Source: UBA1479 sp048263775 (lineage in GTDB: Bacteria; Pseudomonadota; Alphaproteobacteria; Rhodospirillales; Casp-alpha2). Taken from it: a DNA stretch of 64,000 bases. Positions 44,259-53,349 of the stretch are shown in pieces; position 1 is the stretch's first letter, and every line of letters starts with the position of its first letter. The DNA lies in NCBI GenBank assembly GCA_048263775.1, contig JBLXDU010000002.1, positions 248,001 through 312,000 of the forward strand, written 5' to 3'. The notes beneath the pieces are model-generated. The model searched no databases, was not told the origin of the DNA, and was given only the letters and a program-made list of their open reading frames with translations. The position numbers and the translations under genes are program-made.

Positions 44259-44409
44259 GCGGGGGTCTCCTTCCGTTCCATGATCATGCGCCGGAAAAAA
44301 CACGCCGCTTGCACGGCAGGGCGTGTACGCTATCGCTAAAGAGGGGGGCATAACAAGGGTCCGTGGGCCTGTTATGGTCGTTTGGCGGAAAGGGACACAG
44401 GAGGACCGC

Positions 44410-44979
44410 ATGTCACGGGCGGCGGTGATCGAAGAGGTTCTGGATTTCTGGTTCGTGCGGGACGACATGGGCGAGCCCGTCTTCCGCGACGTATGGTTCA
44501 AGACCGATGCGGCGTTTGACGCCGATATCCGGGCCCGTTTCGAAGATCATTACCATTGGGCGGCCAAGGGCCATTACGACAGCCTGGCGCGTAAACCCTT
44601 GGGCAGCCTTGCCTTGGTTATCTTGCTTGATCAGGTGCCGCGTAATCTGTTCCGTGACAAACCGGAAGCCTATGCCACGGATGCACAGGCCCTGGCGCAT
44701 GCGCGCAAGGCGTTGCTGGCACGCCACGACCGGGGGCTCGACTGGGCGCAGCGCATGTTCCTCTACATGCCGTTCATGCATGCCGAGGATCTGGCCGCTC
44801 AGGAACGCTCGGTCCTGCTGTTCGCCACCATCCCCAACGATGCCTGCGTCGATTCAGCGCTCAAGCATCATGCCATTATCCGCGAATTCGGCCGCTTCCC
44901 TCATCGGAATGCCGTGCTTGGGCGCCCGTCGACCGAAGCCGAGGAGGCCTTCCTGGCGGAACAGGGGCGCGGGTTCTGA
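44410..44979 (+). CDS. DUF924 family protein
   Basis: A 189-residue, probably all-helical soluble protein of the DUF924 family, which resembles TPR-like folds. Landmarks are VLDFWF (about 9-14), the LALVILLDQVPRNLFRD segment (about 73-89), AQRMFLYMPFMHAEDL (about 115-130) and FGRFPHRNAVLGRPST (about 158-173). ATG 44,410 follows AGGAGGA. The molecular function is not known. Monocistronic. Confidence 0.88.
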   Translation: MSRAAVIEEVLDFWFVRDDMGEPVFRDVWFKTDAAFDADIRARFEDHYHWAAKGHYDSLARKPLGSLALVILLDQVPRNLFRDKPEAYATDAQALAHARKALLARHDRGLDWAQRMFLYMPFMHAEDLAAQERSVLLFATIPNDACVDSALKHHAIIREFGRFPHRNAVLGRPSTEAEEAFLAEQGRGF

Positions 44980-45048
44980 AGAAGGGCGGTTTATACGATA
45001 AGCGTTTATGGCACGCGGGTGCCGGTTCGTAAGCGTCTGATGCCAGGC

Positions 45049-45083
45049 CGCCCTATTTAAGGGCGTGCGCTTGATTTAGCGCA
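45049..45083. repeat. Two adjacent hairpins upstream of the lipoprotein gene
   Basis: CGCCCT-ATTTA-AGGGCG at 45,049-45,065 is followed at once by TGCGCT-TGATTT-AGCGCA at 45,066-45,083. Both stems have six perfect pairs. They lie 70 bases after DUF924 and about 90 before the lipoprotein start, and could be a stacked leader structure or a weak terminator. Confidence 0.5.
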
Positions 45084-45174
45084 TTCCACAGCCCAGTTTA
45101 TGAGTGCAGATTAAACGTATGTCCGGGAAGGGGCGGTTTCCGGATCTGTCCGTCATTCACTGGAGTGTACGCAG

Positions 45175-45990
45175 ATGAAGTTCTCTCATTCGAAATCGCC
45201 GAAAGCACTTATTTCCAAGGCGGTCGCCGCAGCCGGCGCGGCCTTGCTGATCTCCGGCTGTACCATGAACGCGACCTGGAACGTTTCCCCCGCCGTGGCA
45301 CCCGTGCCGCCCGGCAGCGAGTTATTGTCGTTCGACGCGCCGGGCTTGGCACCGCAAAGCGTTCTTCGTGCCGAGTACAAGGACAACTACCAGGAAGAAG
45401 AATACGCCCTGTTCCGGGGTGCCGGCGGCGCCCAGGCGGAGATCATCTCCGTCGAGGCCTCTTCCTACGGTTATGGCGCGCAAGGCGGCGACAAGCATGT
45501 CCTGGAATTCGACAAGACCACCCGGGACACGTTGGAGCTGTGGAATCTGGCCAAGGGCGGCAAGTTCGCCTACGGCGACGACAGTTTTGCCTACAAGGGC
45601 AAACTGCCCTATTACCTGCTGCCGTTCGACCGCAAGGACACGGGACAAAGCTGCTTCGGCTTTCATGCCGAATTCAACAGCGATCCACACGACTCGCGGG
45701 GCCGTTATGACAACCATCTGTTCGGCTACTACTGCGCGCCGCAAGGCACCAAGTTGTCCAAAGACGACATGGTCGCGGCGATCGACCATCTGGATATCGC
45801 CGGCTTGACCAAGCGGGCCCCTGCCGTGGTCATGGAACGGAAGTTCCAGCAACTCGCCAACAATCCGCAATTGACCCAGGCCGTGAAGCGCGGTGAGCCC
45901 GCCGGTACTGCCGGCACCGAGGTGTTTCCGCTCGACATCGTGCGCATCTACTCTGACCGCCTGGGCAACGGTGCCGGCGACCGAAATTGA
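45175..45990 (+). CDS. Hypothetical lipoprotein
   Basis: A 271-residue protein with a lipoprotein signal (KAVAAAGAALLISGC, Cys about 29). The mature part is soluble and rich in Tyr, Asp and Gly, with EIISVEASSYGYG, FAYGDDSFAYKGKLPYYLLP and DIVRIYSDRLGNG near the end. A cysteine pair (SCFGFHAEFNS and YYCAPQG) may form a disulfide. I do not recognise a family. ATGAAG start follows GGAG. Isolated, with hairpins in the leader. Confidence 0.78.
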   Translation: MKFSHSKSPKALISKAVAAAGAALLISGCTMNATWNVSPAVAPVPPGSELLSFDAPGLAPQSVLRAEYKDNYQEEEYALFRGAGGAQAEIISVEASSYGYGAQGGDKHVLEFDKTTRDTLELWNLAKGGKFAYGDDSFAYKGKLPYYLLPFDRKDTGQSCFGFHAEFNSDPHDSRGRYDNHLFGYYCAPQGTKLSKDDMVAAIDHLDIAGLTKRAPAVVMERKFQQLANNPQLTQAVKRGEPAGTAGTEVFPLDIVRIYSDRLGNGAGDRN

Positions 45991-46023
45991 AGGGGGCGAC
46001 GCTGACGGCGTCTGCTCTTAACT

Positions 46024-46452
46024 TTAATTCCCAAGATCGATCGTGATGGTGCGGCCTTCCTCTTCCAGGGGGAAGGCCGCTTCTTCGAACGCGGGGGCGC
46101 TCAGGAACACCTTTGCACCCATGGAAAAGCCGAAATCCTCCAGCGGAATTCCGAACAGACCCTGGTCGAAGGAATGGTTGCCGTTGGCGTCATGGAACGC
46201 CGCGATGGCGTAGCGTCCGGGCTTCAGGTCCTTGAACACCCAGGTCGCGCGGCGTCCCGTGGGCGGGAGTACCCCTTCCGACAGCATGCCATCGCTTTTG
46301 GGAAACGCTTCCGGCCGGTCATAAACCGCCATATGCACGTCGCCTTCATCGGACCTAAGCCCCGTCACGGTCACGATCAGATCGGCGGCATGACCTGTGC
46401 CGGTCGCCAATGCACAGCACATCGCCAGGGAAATCAGGGCAGTTCTGAACAC
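46024..46452 (-). CDS. DUF2141 exported protein
   Basis: A 142-residue secreted protein of the DUF2141 type. With GTG 46,452 as start, residues 1-22 form a signal peptide (FRTALISLAMCCALATGTGH, cleavage before ADL). LIVTVTGLRSDEGDVHMAVY, then the DLKPGRYAIAAFHDANGNHS and FDQGLFGIPLEDFGFS segments are diagnostic of this beta-rich family. The long open frame further upstream is not coding. Function unknown; probably periplasmic. Confidence 0.85.
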   Translation of the reverse strand: MFRTALISLAMCCALATGTGHAADLIVTVTGLRSDEGDVHMAVYDRPEAFPKSDGMLSEGVLPPTGRRATWVFKDLKPGRYAIAAFHDANGNHSFDQGLFGIPLEDFGFSMGAKVFLSAPAFEEAAFPLEEEGRTITIDLGN

Positions 46453-46550
46453 CGGCCGGGGATCCTGTGTCGGGTTTCGGGCGTCTTGAGTGAAGCTATG
46501 AACGGATCGCGCCGGGATCAAGCCCGCACGGGGCTTGCGGGCGGGGGCCG

Positions 46551-46793
46551 TTAAACCGTGATATTCAGGTAGAACCCGCGCGGCACGTCGCGGCGCAGAT
46601 CCTTGCCCGTGGCCATAACTTCGTTCAAACGCCGCATGCCGCGTCGTTCGACCGCCGTTTCGCCTTGGCGGATATGGTTGGCACGGGCCTGTACTTCGCG
46701 CACGGACTCCGACTCGTAGGTCACCGTTGACCGGCCGGCGGGCTTCGCGGGAAGGGCGGTTGATCCGCCGGTGGGCGTGTTGACGCTGTTCAT
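46551..46793 (-). CDS. Small hypothetical protein
   Basis: An 80-residue basic protein with a Pro/Gly/Thr-rich first third and a helical middle (SVREVQARANHIRQGETAVE), ending LRRDVPRGFYLNITV. No signal peptide. An in-frame ATG seven codons upstream is possible. The DVPRG-FYLN end recalls short proteins that I have seen annotated as hypothetical in Rhodospirillales, but I cannot give a family. Confidence 0.6.
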   Translation of the reverse strand: MNSVNTPTGGSTALPAKPAGRSTVTYESESVREVQARANHIRQGETAVERRGMRRLNEVMATGKDLRRDVPRGFYLNITV

Positions 46794-46868
46794 GCGCCGA
46801 GAATAGTCGGGCAAAAGTTAACGGAGTCTCAAAGCCCGGTAAATTTTGCCCAGTTGGTGATGTGGCGG

Positions 46869-47402
46869 TCAGCGGGCGGCGGCGGGCCGAGGCGGGGCCT
46901 GGGCGATGTCCGGCGGCAGGCCGTCCTTGTGGCGCTCCAAGGCCCATCGAATGGAGGGAAAGGCCAGGTCGTCCCATGGGATATCGTCCCATGCAAGCAG
47001 GCGAGTATCGGTGCTTTCCGGGCCGGGGGCGTGGTCGCCCGTGATCATGCGTCCCGCGTGAATGACATAGATCTGCGAAATCCGGGGGATTTCGTACACG
47101 CCGATCAGGCCGGTGATCTCGATATCGACGCGGGCTTCTTCCCAGGCTTCGCGCTTCGCGCCGTCGGCGGTCGTTTCATTGAGCTCGAGAAACCCCGCCG
47201 GCACGGTCCAGAACCCGGCGCGGGGTTCGATGGCGCGCCGGCACATCAGGTAGCGTCCGCCCCAGGTCGCGACCACGCCGGCGATGATCTTGGGATTGTC
47301 GTAATGGATGAACCCACAGTCCAGGCAGGTCAGGCGCTCACGTTCGTCGCCCTCGGGCACGGTCCACACGCTGGGGCCGGATTTGCGCGTCTCGTCACTC
47401 AT
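46869..47402 (-). CDS. NUDIX hydrolase with N-terminal zinc ribbon
   Basis: A 177-residue protein. A half zinc ribbon CLDCGFIHYDNPK (about 26-38) precedes the NUDIX domain; the Nudix box is GFLELNETTADGAKREAWEE (about 70-89). The two metal-binding Glu are present, but the final Gly of the consensus (EExGU) is Arg in EEARV. The layout resembles NADH pyrophosphatase-like and related housecleaning enzymes; substrate unknown. Monocistronic. Confidence 0.88.
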   Translation of the reverse strand: MSDETRKSGPSVWTVPEGDERERLTCLDCGFIHYDNPKIIAGVVATWGGRYLMCRRAIEPRAGFWTVPAGFLELNETTADGAKREAWEEARVDIEITGLIGVYEIPRISQIYVIHAGRMITGDHAPGPESTDTRLLAWDDIPWDDLAFPSIRWALERHKDGLPPDIAQAPPRPAAAR

Positions 47403-47468
47403 GGAGGGGACTGTAGCCGAATGTCGGCCCGGGCGGCAAAGGGGCTGGCAACGCCGCTTGCGGCGGGA

Positions 47469-47672
47469 TCAGGCGATGACGTCGATGATCTGGCCGCGTC
47501 GCACGGGGGCATTGGGGTCAAGTTCGGGAACGCCGCCGTTCTCGGCATTGAATTCCTTCAGGTTGTTCTGCGCATCCTGCAATAGATCAGCCGCCAACTG
47601 ATCCTGTTTCAGCGAGCGCTTCAAACCCAGAACGTTGGCGACAGCACCCAGAGGTCCGACGGATCCGACCAT
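47469..47672 (-). CDS. Small hypothetical protein
   Basis: A 67-residue protein with a hydrophobic N-terminus (MVGSVGPLGAVANVLGLKRS), a helical middle and an end PVRRGQIIDVIA. The layout faintly recalls short putative motility proteins that end in a similar 'G-x-x-I-D-V' motif, but this is weak. A ribosome-binding site GGAAAA precedes the ATG. Unknown function. Confidence 0.55.
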   Translation of the reverse strand: MVGSVGPLGAVANVLGLKRSLKQDQLAADLLQDAQNNLKEFNAENGGVPELDPNAPVRRGQIIDVIA

Positions 47673-47878
47673 GATGGCATTTTCCCTTTGCGAATCGGTC
47701 TCAAATCATGGCAGATCAGGCGGAGAATTCAATATGCCTTATGGACTGGTTCCAAAGGGCCTGGGGCATTGTATTTTAAGGAAATATTCGGACCTAATTG
47801 CGAAAATCCGCATGTACTGGACGGCGCCCGTGAAAGGGCGCAAACGTCGGCGTGTAAAAGAGCAGACTGAAGGCACCC

Positions 47879-49825
47879 GTGGCAGACCGCGACTACGATC
47901 ATACCTACTTGGCGCTTCGCCGCCCGACCTACGCCAGCCGCACGTTCCTGGGCGGAACCCGGCTGTCCACGCGCACGGGGATGTTCGTGATCGTGGGGCT
48001 GTTGGCGGTCATGGTTTATGCCGGGCTTATCGTGCATGTGAACGACCGCGTATCCGCCGCCCACCTGGGGCTTGAGCGGGCACAGAATCTGAGCACGCTG
48101 GTCACCGCCATCGCCCGCGGGCAGGCGGCCCTGCAGACCGATGAGAAACGTTATATCCTGACCCGCGACACGGTGGCCGCACAGGACATGCGTGGCCTTC
48201 TGGATGAACAGTCGCGCATCCTTGACGCCCTCGGCGCCCATGCGGATGCGGGCGATCTTTCACGACCTATCGCGACCCTGAAGGACGGTCTGGTGCAATA
48301 CGACCAGCACCTGTCGGAACTTGTCGGCAGCCTGTCCGGCAATCCTGCGGCGGCTGGCGGTGCCCTGCGCGACGCCGATCAGGCTTTGTCGCCCCGGCTT
48401 GCCGCCTCGGGCCGGCGCGGGTTGCCGGAACTTCTGTCGCGGGTCAACCAGTTGGGCAGCGAAATGGTCCTGACCGGAGATCCGGTGCATCTGGTCGACC
48501 TGCAGAACGCCTATAAGCAACTGGCGGCGCGGGTTGAAGACGCGGGCTTGCCGCGCGGCGACCTTGCGGCGATCACCGACCTGCTGGCCCGTCACCAGGA
48601 CGCCATGATGGCGTTGATCACGGCACGGGTGGGCGTCAACGAAGACGCCCAGCGTTTTGACGACATTCTGACCTATATCGCACCTTCCCTGACGGCACTG
48701 ACCAGTGTCGCCGGCGAACTGATCGGTGAACGCTGGGAAGCCCTGACCGCCGCCCGCAAGTTCGCCGCCGCGTCCCTGGTCGGCGGCGGTGCGGCGATCA
48801 TTCTTTGGGTGGTGACACTCGGGCTGATCGTCATGCGCACCATTACCCGCCCGGTCCAGGCCTTGGCCGAGGCGGCGGACCGGCTGGCCCGGGGCGACCG
48901 CACGGTCATGATTCCGGGCCGCGGCAACCGCGATGCCGTTGGCCAGCTTGCCCGCGCCTTCGACGACTGGATGGCGGCCATGGCCGACGCGGAGCATTTG
49001 CGTCAGGACTTGGACCATGCCCAGGCCAAAACCCTGCAGGCGGTCGAGACCATGGAGGCCGAAGCGCGTCGCGCCCAGGCCGCAGCCGACGATGCCGAGG
49101 TCCTGCGCCGCACGCTGGCCGATTACCGCCGCGAAATGGACGAGATGGAAAACCTGCTGGCCGAATTCGCAGAGGATCAGGCCAATCAGGCTCCGGTGCC
49201 AGCGCTCGCCAAAGCCCAAGCCCTGGCGCAATCCCAGGTTCAGGCAGCGGCGGCGGGCGGCGAGGCGGCGCTGGGCAAGGTCTCCGACCATCTGTCGCAG
49301 GTCAGCCGCCAGGCATCGGCGGCGATTATCGACGTCGAACTGACCGATACCCTGATCCGCAACATCGCCGCCGCGCGCGAACAATTGGACGGTCTGGGCG
49401 GCCATGTCGTCGCCGTGCGCGAGGAATTCAACCAGTTCCTGTTCGGCCGTCCGAACACGCCGGGCGGGGCCGAGGCGGCGGCTGATGACGATAAGACTGT
49501 TGCGCTGAACGGTGGCGCCGTTCGTCAGGCAAGTTTGAAGGATCCGGAATCGCGGGCCCGCTTGGCGGCAATCCGCGATGCCGTCGACCGCGCCGAACGG
49601 GCACTTGGCGCCTGCACGCGTGAGGTCGAACACGTCACCGACACGGCGCAGCGTCTGGCCGCGTCGGCGTCCGACGAGGCACGCTTGGCAACCGACCAGC
49701 TGGCGGCGCAATCCGATTATCTGCGGGCACTGCTCGATACGCTCGCCCACCGCACGCAGCCGCAGGCAATCGCCGGGCCGGCGGTGGCTCAGGCCTCAGG
49801 TTCGAAGGACCGCGACGCCGGGTAG
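47879..49825 (+). CDS. Membrane receptor with HAMP domain and coiled-coil, no output domain recognised
   Basis: A 648-residue protein: TM1 (about 35-54), a helical periplasmic domain (55-295), TM2 (296-319), HAMP (320-370; ITRPVQALAEAADRLARGD), then about 270 residues of Ala/Glu/Arg-rich helix. The chemoreceptor signalling tip, HisKA, GGDEF and phosphatase motifs are all absent. The N-terminal cytoplasmic region is unusually long (34 residues). GTG 47,879 follows AAGG. The last 30 bases overlap the 3' end of pgk on the other strand. It may act through a partner that binds its coiled-coil. Confidence 0.8.
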   Translation: MADRDYDHTYLALRRPTYASRTFLGGTRLSTRTGMFVIVGLLAVMVYAGLIVHVNDRVSAAHLGLERAQNLSTLVTAIARGQAALQTDEKRYILTRDTVAAQDMRGLLDEQSRILDALGAHADAGDLSRPIATLKDGLVQYDQHLSELVGSLSGNPAAAGGALRDADQALSPRLAASGRRGLPELLSRVNQLGSEMVLTGDPVHLVDLQNAYKQLAARVEDAGLPRGDLAAITDLLARHQDAMMALITARVGVNEDAQRFDDILTYIAPSLTALTSVAGELIGERWEALTAARKFAAASLVGGGAAIILWVVTLGLIVMRTITRPVQALAEAADRLARGDRTVMIPGRGNRDAVGQLARAFDDWMAAMADAEHLRQDLDHAQAKTLQAVETMEAEARRAQAAADDAEVLRRTLADYRREMDEMENLLAEFAEDQANQAPVPALAKAQALAQSQVQAAAAGGEAALGKVSDHLSQVSRQASAAIIDVELTDTLIRNIAAAREQLDGLGGHVVAVREEFNQFLFGRPNTPGGAEAAADDDKTVALNGGAVRQASLKDPESRARLAAIRDAVDRAERALGACTREVEHVTDTAQRLAASASDEARLATDQLAAQSDYLRALLDTLAHRTQPQAIAGPAVAQASGSKDRDAG

Positions 49826-50989
49826 GTCTTTGCCTTCCAGCCATTCCAGGAACGCCCCGCCGGCGGCGGAAACATAGGAAAATTCGGCTGCCACGCCGGC
49901 GTTGATCAGCGCCGCCACCGTGTCACCCCCGCCCGCGACGGATGTCAGCGTGCCGTCCCGGGTCAGTGCTGCGGCCGCGCGGGCCAACTCATTGGTGCCG
50001 ACATCGAAGGGTTTGATTTCGAACGCCCCCAGGGGCCCGTTCCATACCAGGGTGCGGCAATCCTTCAGCCGCTTGGTCAGGTCCTGGACGGTGGTCGGAC
50101 CGACGTCCAGCATCATGGCGTCATCGGGCATGGCGCGCACATCGACCACCTCCGACGGTGCCCCTTCCTTGAACTCACGGGCGATCACCGCATCGACGGG
50201 CAGGGCGACATCACAGCCGGCTTTTTCCGCGCGGGCCAGAATATCCCTGGCCGCGTCGGCCATGTCGTGTTCGCACAGCGACTTGCCGACGTCGATGCCC
50301 TGGGCATGCAGGAAGGTATTGGCCATGCCGCCGCCGATGATCAAAAGGTCGACCTTTTCCACCAGATTGCCCAGGACTTCCATCTTGGTCGATACCTTGG
50401 CCCCGCCAACCACGGCGGCGACCGGGTGTTCAGGGGCTTCCAGTGCTTTGGTCAGGGCGTCCAATTCCGCCTGCATCAAACGTCCGGCGGCGGCCGGCAG
50501 GATGCGGGCGATGGCTTCGGTCGAAGCATGGGCCCGGTGCGACACGGAAAAGGCGTCGTTGACGTAAAAATCGCCGAGAGCCGCCAGCTTGCCCGCGAAG
50601 GCCGCATCGTTGGCTTCTTCTTCGGCATGAAAGCGCAGGTTTTCCAACACGCAGATCTCGCCGTCCTTCAGGGCGCCGGTCGCGGCCTCTGCCTGCGGTC
50701 CGACGCAGTCGGCGGCGAAGGCAACCTGGCGGCCCAGAACGCCGGACAGGGCGTCTGCCACGGGTTTCAGGCTCATCCCGGGGACGACCTTGCCCTTGGG
50801 CCGGTCGAAATGGGACAGCACGCAAACGCGCGCACCCGCCGCCGCCAAATCGATCAGGGTCAGGGCGGACCGCTCAAGGCGGGTGGCGTCGGAGATATGG
50901 CCGTCCTTCATGGGTACGTTGAGGTCGCAGCGGACCAGGACGGTTTTGCCCCGGACGTCGAAATCATCGATGGTCTTGAACTGGCGCAT
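49796..50989 (-). CDS. pgk: Phosphoglycerate kinase
   Basis: Glycolytic/gluconeogenic enzyme transferring phosphate between 1,3-bisphosphoglycerate and ADP. The 397 residues contain VLVRCDLNVPMKDGHISD (about 17-34), LSHFDRPKGK (about 59-68), ALEAPEHPVAAVVGGAKVST (about 186-205) and the C-terminal nucleotide loop SVAGGGDTVAALINAG (about 354-369). Its 3' end overlaps the HAMP receptor gene. No gap or tpi gene is next to it. Confidence 0.97.
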   Translation of the reverse strand: MRQFKTIDDFDVRGKTVLVRCDLNVPMKDGHISDATRLERSALTLIDLAAAGARVCVLSHFDRPKGKVVPGMSLKPVADALSGVLGRQVAFAADCVGPQAEAATGALKDGEICVLENLRFHAEEEANDAAFAGKLAALGDFYVNDAFSVSHRAHASTEAIARILPAAAGRLMQAELDALTKALEAPEHPVAAVVGGAKVSTKMEVLGNLVEKVDLLIIGGGMANTFLHAQGIDVGKSLCEHDMADAARDILARAEKAGCDVALPVDAVIAREFKEGAPSEVVDVRAMPDDAMMLDVGPTTVQDLTKRLKDCRTLVWNGPLGAFEIKPFDVGTNELARAAAALTRDGTLTSVAGGGDTVAALINAGVAAEFSYVSAAGGAFLEWLEGKDLPGVAVLRT

Positions 50990-51083
50990 GGTGCGGAAAT
51001 CCCCTGGGTCGGTTTCTTGGTCGCGGAATTGCCGGGGTTATAGGCGGAAGTGGCCGCGCCGCCAAGGGGGCGTTGTGCGGAAC

Positions 51084-52322
51084 CTAGGGTGCGAGGCGTT
51101 TGATCTCGGCCGCCGCCGCGTCGGCCTTGGCCGTGTCGCCCAGCACCCGGTAGGCGCGCTCAAGCCGTGTCCAGCCGGCGAGATCATCCGGATTTTCCTT
51201 CAGCCGGTCGGCCAGGCGCTGGACCATGCCGCGGATCATGGCGTCGCGGTCCTCGGCGGTCATTTCCTGGGCCGCTTCCATCTGTTCGCGAGACGGTCCC
51301 GGCTGGGCGGCGGGGGCGTCTGCATGGGGGTGACCGGCATGGGGGTCGGTGCCCTCGGGCGGCATGATGGGGGTCGAGGGGCGCAATACCGGCGGTTGTT
51401 GCGCGAGCAGCTTGCGGGCGTCCTCGGACATGGTGATGGTCTGGGGGTCGATCTTCAGTTCTTCTGCGGCGCGGGCGATCTGCTGGCGCACCACGGGCAC
51501 CCAAGGGGCTTCTTCCGGCGAAATGGCGACCAGGTCGGCCCAATCCTGCAGCGCCCCATTGACGTCACCTGCCTGCGCCTTTTTCAGGCCCAGGTAATAG
51601 CGGGCCTTGGGGTCGAACGGTGCCTTGTCGCGCACGGCCCGGAATATCGTCGCCGCGTCGTCCGTGACCTTCATCTGGCCGGTCAGGATCAGGGCCTCGG
51701 CATAGGCGATGTCCACATCGATCCGGCCATTGGCGATCTTGCGCGCGTGGGCGAAGGTATTCAGGGCGTCGTCGAAGCGTTCCATGGAGATATAGCTGCG
51801 GCCCAACAACAACCAGCCTTCGATATCGTCCGGGTTTTCCTTCAACCGTTCCGCCAGGCGGCCGACCATGGCGGCCATTTCGGGGTTGATTTCCGGGCGG
51901 GCCGCGGTTTGTGCCGCCACCTGTTCGGCGGGCAGGTCGCGGGTGGCAAAGGGCTGGTCCGGCTGGTCGGGCGAGCCGAGCACGATGTAAAGGGCTGCCG
52001 CCGCCAGCGGTACGCCGGCACCGATCAGCACGGCGGTCAGGCGGCGCGGGCCGCCGCTGCCGGTGACGCCTGTCCCGGTCTGCAATTCCGTATCGGCGGC
52101 CAGCATGCGGCGCTGGACTTCCAGGCGCGCGGCTTCGGCGCCCTCTGTATCCAGAAGGCCCTGGGCCGCGTCGCGCTCGATCTCTTTCAACTGATCACGG
52201 AACACGGTCAAATCGTATTCTGCGCGGGCTGCAGGCACGGCGTTGCGACGCAGCAGCGGCCCGGCCAGGGCCAGCCCGACAACGGCCGCCAGCACCGCCA
52301 TGGCGATGACCAGGGCGGTCAT
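51084..52322 (-). CDS. ccmI: Cytochrome c maturation protein CcmI
   Basis: Membrane chaperone that holds apocytochrome c for haem ligation. The 412 residues have two N-terminal helices (about 1-22 and 90-112) around a cytoplasmic loop with NAVPAARAEYDLTVFRDQLK, then TPR repeats in the periplasm (RLKENPDDIEGWLLLGRSYI near 163-182, and a second copy RLKENPDDLAGWTRLERAYR near the C-terminus). Last gene of the ccm cluster, with a 4-base overlap with ccmH. Confidence 0.93.
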   Translation of the reverse strand: MTALVIAMAVLAAVVGLALAGPLLRRNAVPAARAEYDLTVFRDQLKEIERDAAQGLLDTEGAEAARLEVQRRMLAADTELQTGTGVTGSGGPRRLTAVLIGAGVPLAAAALYIVLGSPDQPDQPFATRDLPAEQVAAQTAARPEINPEMAAMVGRLAERLKENPDDIEGWLLLGRSYISMERFDDALNTFAHARKIANGRIDVDIAYAEALILTGQMKVTDDAATIFRAVRDKAPFDPKARYYLGLKKAQAGDVNGALQDWADLVAISPEEAPWVPVVRQQIARAAEELKIDPQTITMSEDARKLLAQQPPVLRPSTPIMPPEGTDPHAGHPHADAPAAQPGPSREQMEAAQEMTAEDRDAMIRGMVQRLADRLKENPDDLAGWTRLERAYRVLGDTAKADAAAAEIKRLAP

Positions 52323-52795
52323 GGGGCATCTCCCTCAAGCAGTTTGTTCAGACGCGCCCGTTCTTCGGGCGACAAGGGTTTCGCCGCGACCGGCGATGCC
52401 GCGCGGCGGCGGCGATAATACAGGATCAGGGCCAGGATGCCGAACAAGGCGACCACCGCCGGCCCGACCCAAAGCACGATGGTCGAGCCCTTGACGGGTG
52501 GCTTCAACAGGACGAAATCGCCGTAGCGGGCGACCACATAGTCGATCACCTGTTCGTTGCTGTCACCGGCCTTCAGGCGTTCGCGCACCAGCACGCGCAG
52601 ATCCTTGGCCAGGCCCGCGTCGGAATCGTCGATCGACTGGTTCTGGCAGACCAGGCAGCGCAGATCCCTGGAGATCACCCGCGCGCGGTGTTCCAGCGCG
52701 GGGTCGGCCAGCATCTCGTCCGGATTGACGGCGTGGGCGGGTGACAGGGGCAGGGCGGCCAACAGCAGGGCGGCGAAAGCCATGACGCGAATCAT
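52319..52795 (-). CDS. ccmH: Cytochrome c maturation protein CcmH
   Basis: Thiol-redox component that reduces apocytochrome cysteines. The 158-residue protein has a signal peptide (about 1-22, ending AHA), the signature RDLRCLVCQNQSIDDSDAGL (about 45-64) with the redox CxxC, and one C-terminal transmembrane helix (about 106-126). The start at 52,795 overlaps ccmG by 4 bases and fits the signal peptide. The short form without a TPR domain matches the presence of separate ccmI. Confidence 0.95.
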   Translation of the reverse strand: MIRVMAFAALLLAALPLSPAHAVNPDEMLADPALEHRARVISRDLRCLVCQNQSIDDSDAGLAKDLRVLVRERLKAGDSNEQVIDYVVARYGDFVLLKPPVKGSTIVLWVGPAVVALFGILALILYYRRRRAASPVAAKPLSPEERARLNKLLEGDAP

Positions 52796-53340
52796 TTGCC
52801 GGTCCCCTGGATCGAGCGGATCAGCGGCAGGATTTCCTTTTCCAGCTTGTCGCCGACGATGGGGCCGACATGCTTGAAGCGAATGCGCCCGCTGCCGTCG
52901 ACGATGAAGGTTTCCGGCACGCCGTAAACGCCCCAATCAATGCCGACGCGTCCGCTTTCGTCCGCGCCCGTGGCCGTGTAGTTGTCGCCCAACCGGTCCA
53001 GCCAGGCGCGTGCGGCTTCGGGTGTGTCCTTGTAGTTCAGGCCGTAGACGGGAACGATGCCCATCTTGGCCAGCTTATTGATTTCCGGATGTTCGGCGCG
53101 GCAGGGCACGCACCAGCTGGCGAACACGTTGATCACGCTGACCTGGCCCTTTTTCAGATCGGCCGTGGCAAATCCCGGGGAGGTGCCGCCGGCCACGGGC
53201 GGCAGGGTGAATTCGGGGGCGGGCTTGTCGATCAGGGCCGAGGGAATGATTTTCGGGTCCTTGGTCAGGCCGACCGCGAAATAAAGGGCGAGCACCAGAA
53301 ACAGGCCGAGCGGCAGCAAATAGGGCAGGCGTGATTTCAT
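52792..53340 (-). CDS. ccmG: Thiol:disulfide interchange protein CcmG (DsbE)
   Basis: Periplasmic thioredoxin-like protein tethered by an N-terminal helix (about 7-24). The 182 residues contain NVFASWCVPCRAEHPEINKL (about 71-90) with the redox WCVPC, GLNYKDTPEAARAWL (about 101-115) and YGVPETFIVDGSG with the cis-proline. It supplies reductant to CcmH. Lies 9 bases after ccmF. Confidence 0.96.
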   Translation of the reverse strand: MKSRLPYLLPLGLFLVLALYFAVGLTKDPKIIPSALIDKPAPEFTLPPVAGGTSPGFATADLKKGQVSVINVFASWCVPCRAEHPEINKLAKMGIVPVYGLNYKDTPEAARAWLDRLGDNYTATGADESGRVGIDWGVYGVPETFIVDGSGRIRFKHVGPIVGDKLEKEILPLIRSIQGTGK

Positions 53341-53349
53341 AGCCTGTCC

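Noticed and set aside
47879..49825. Annotation of the HAMP protein as a chemoreceptor
   Set aside because: The conserved receptor tip and methylation-helix pattern are missing.
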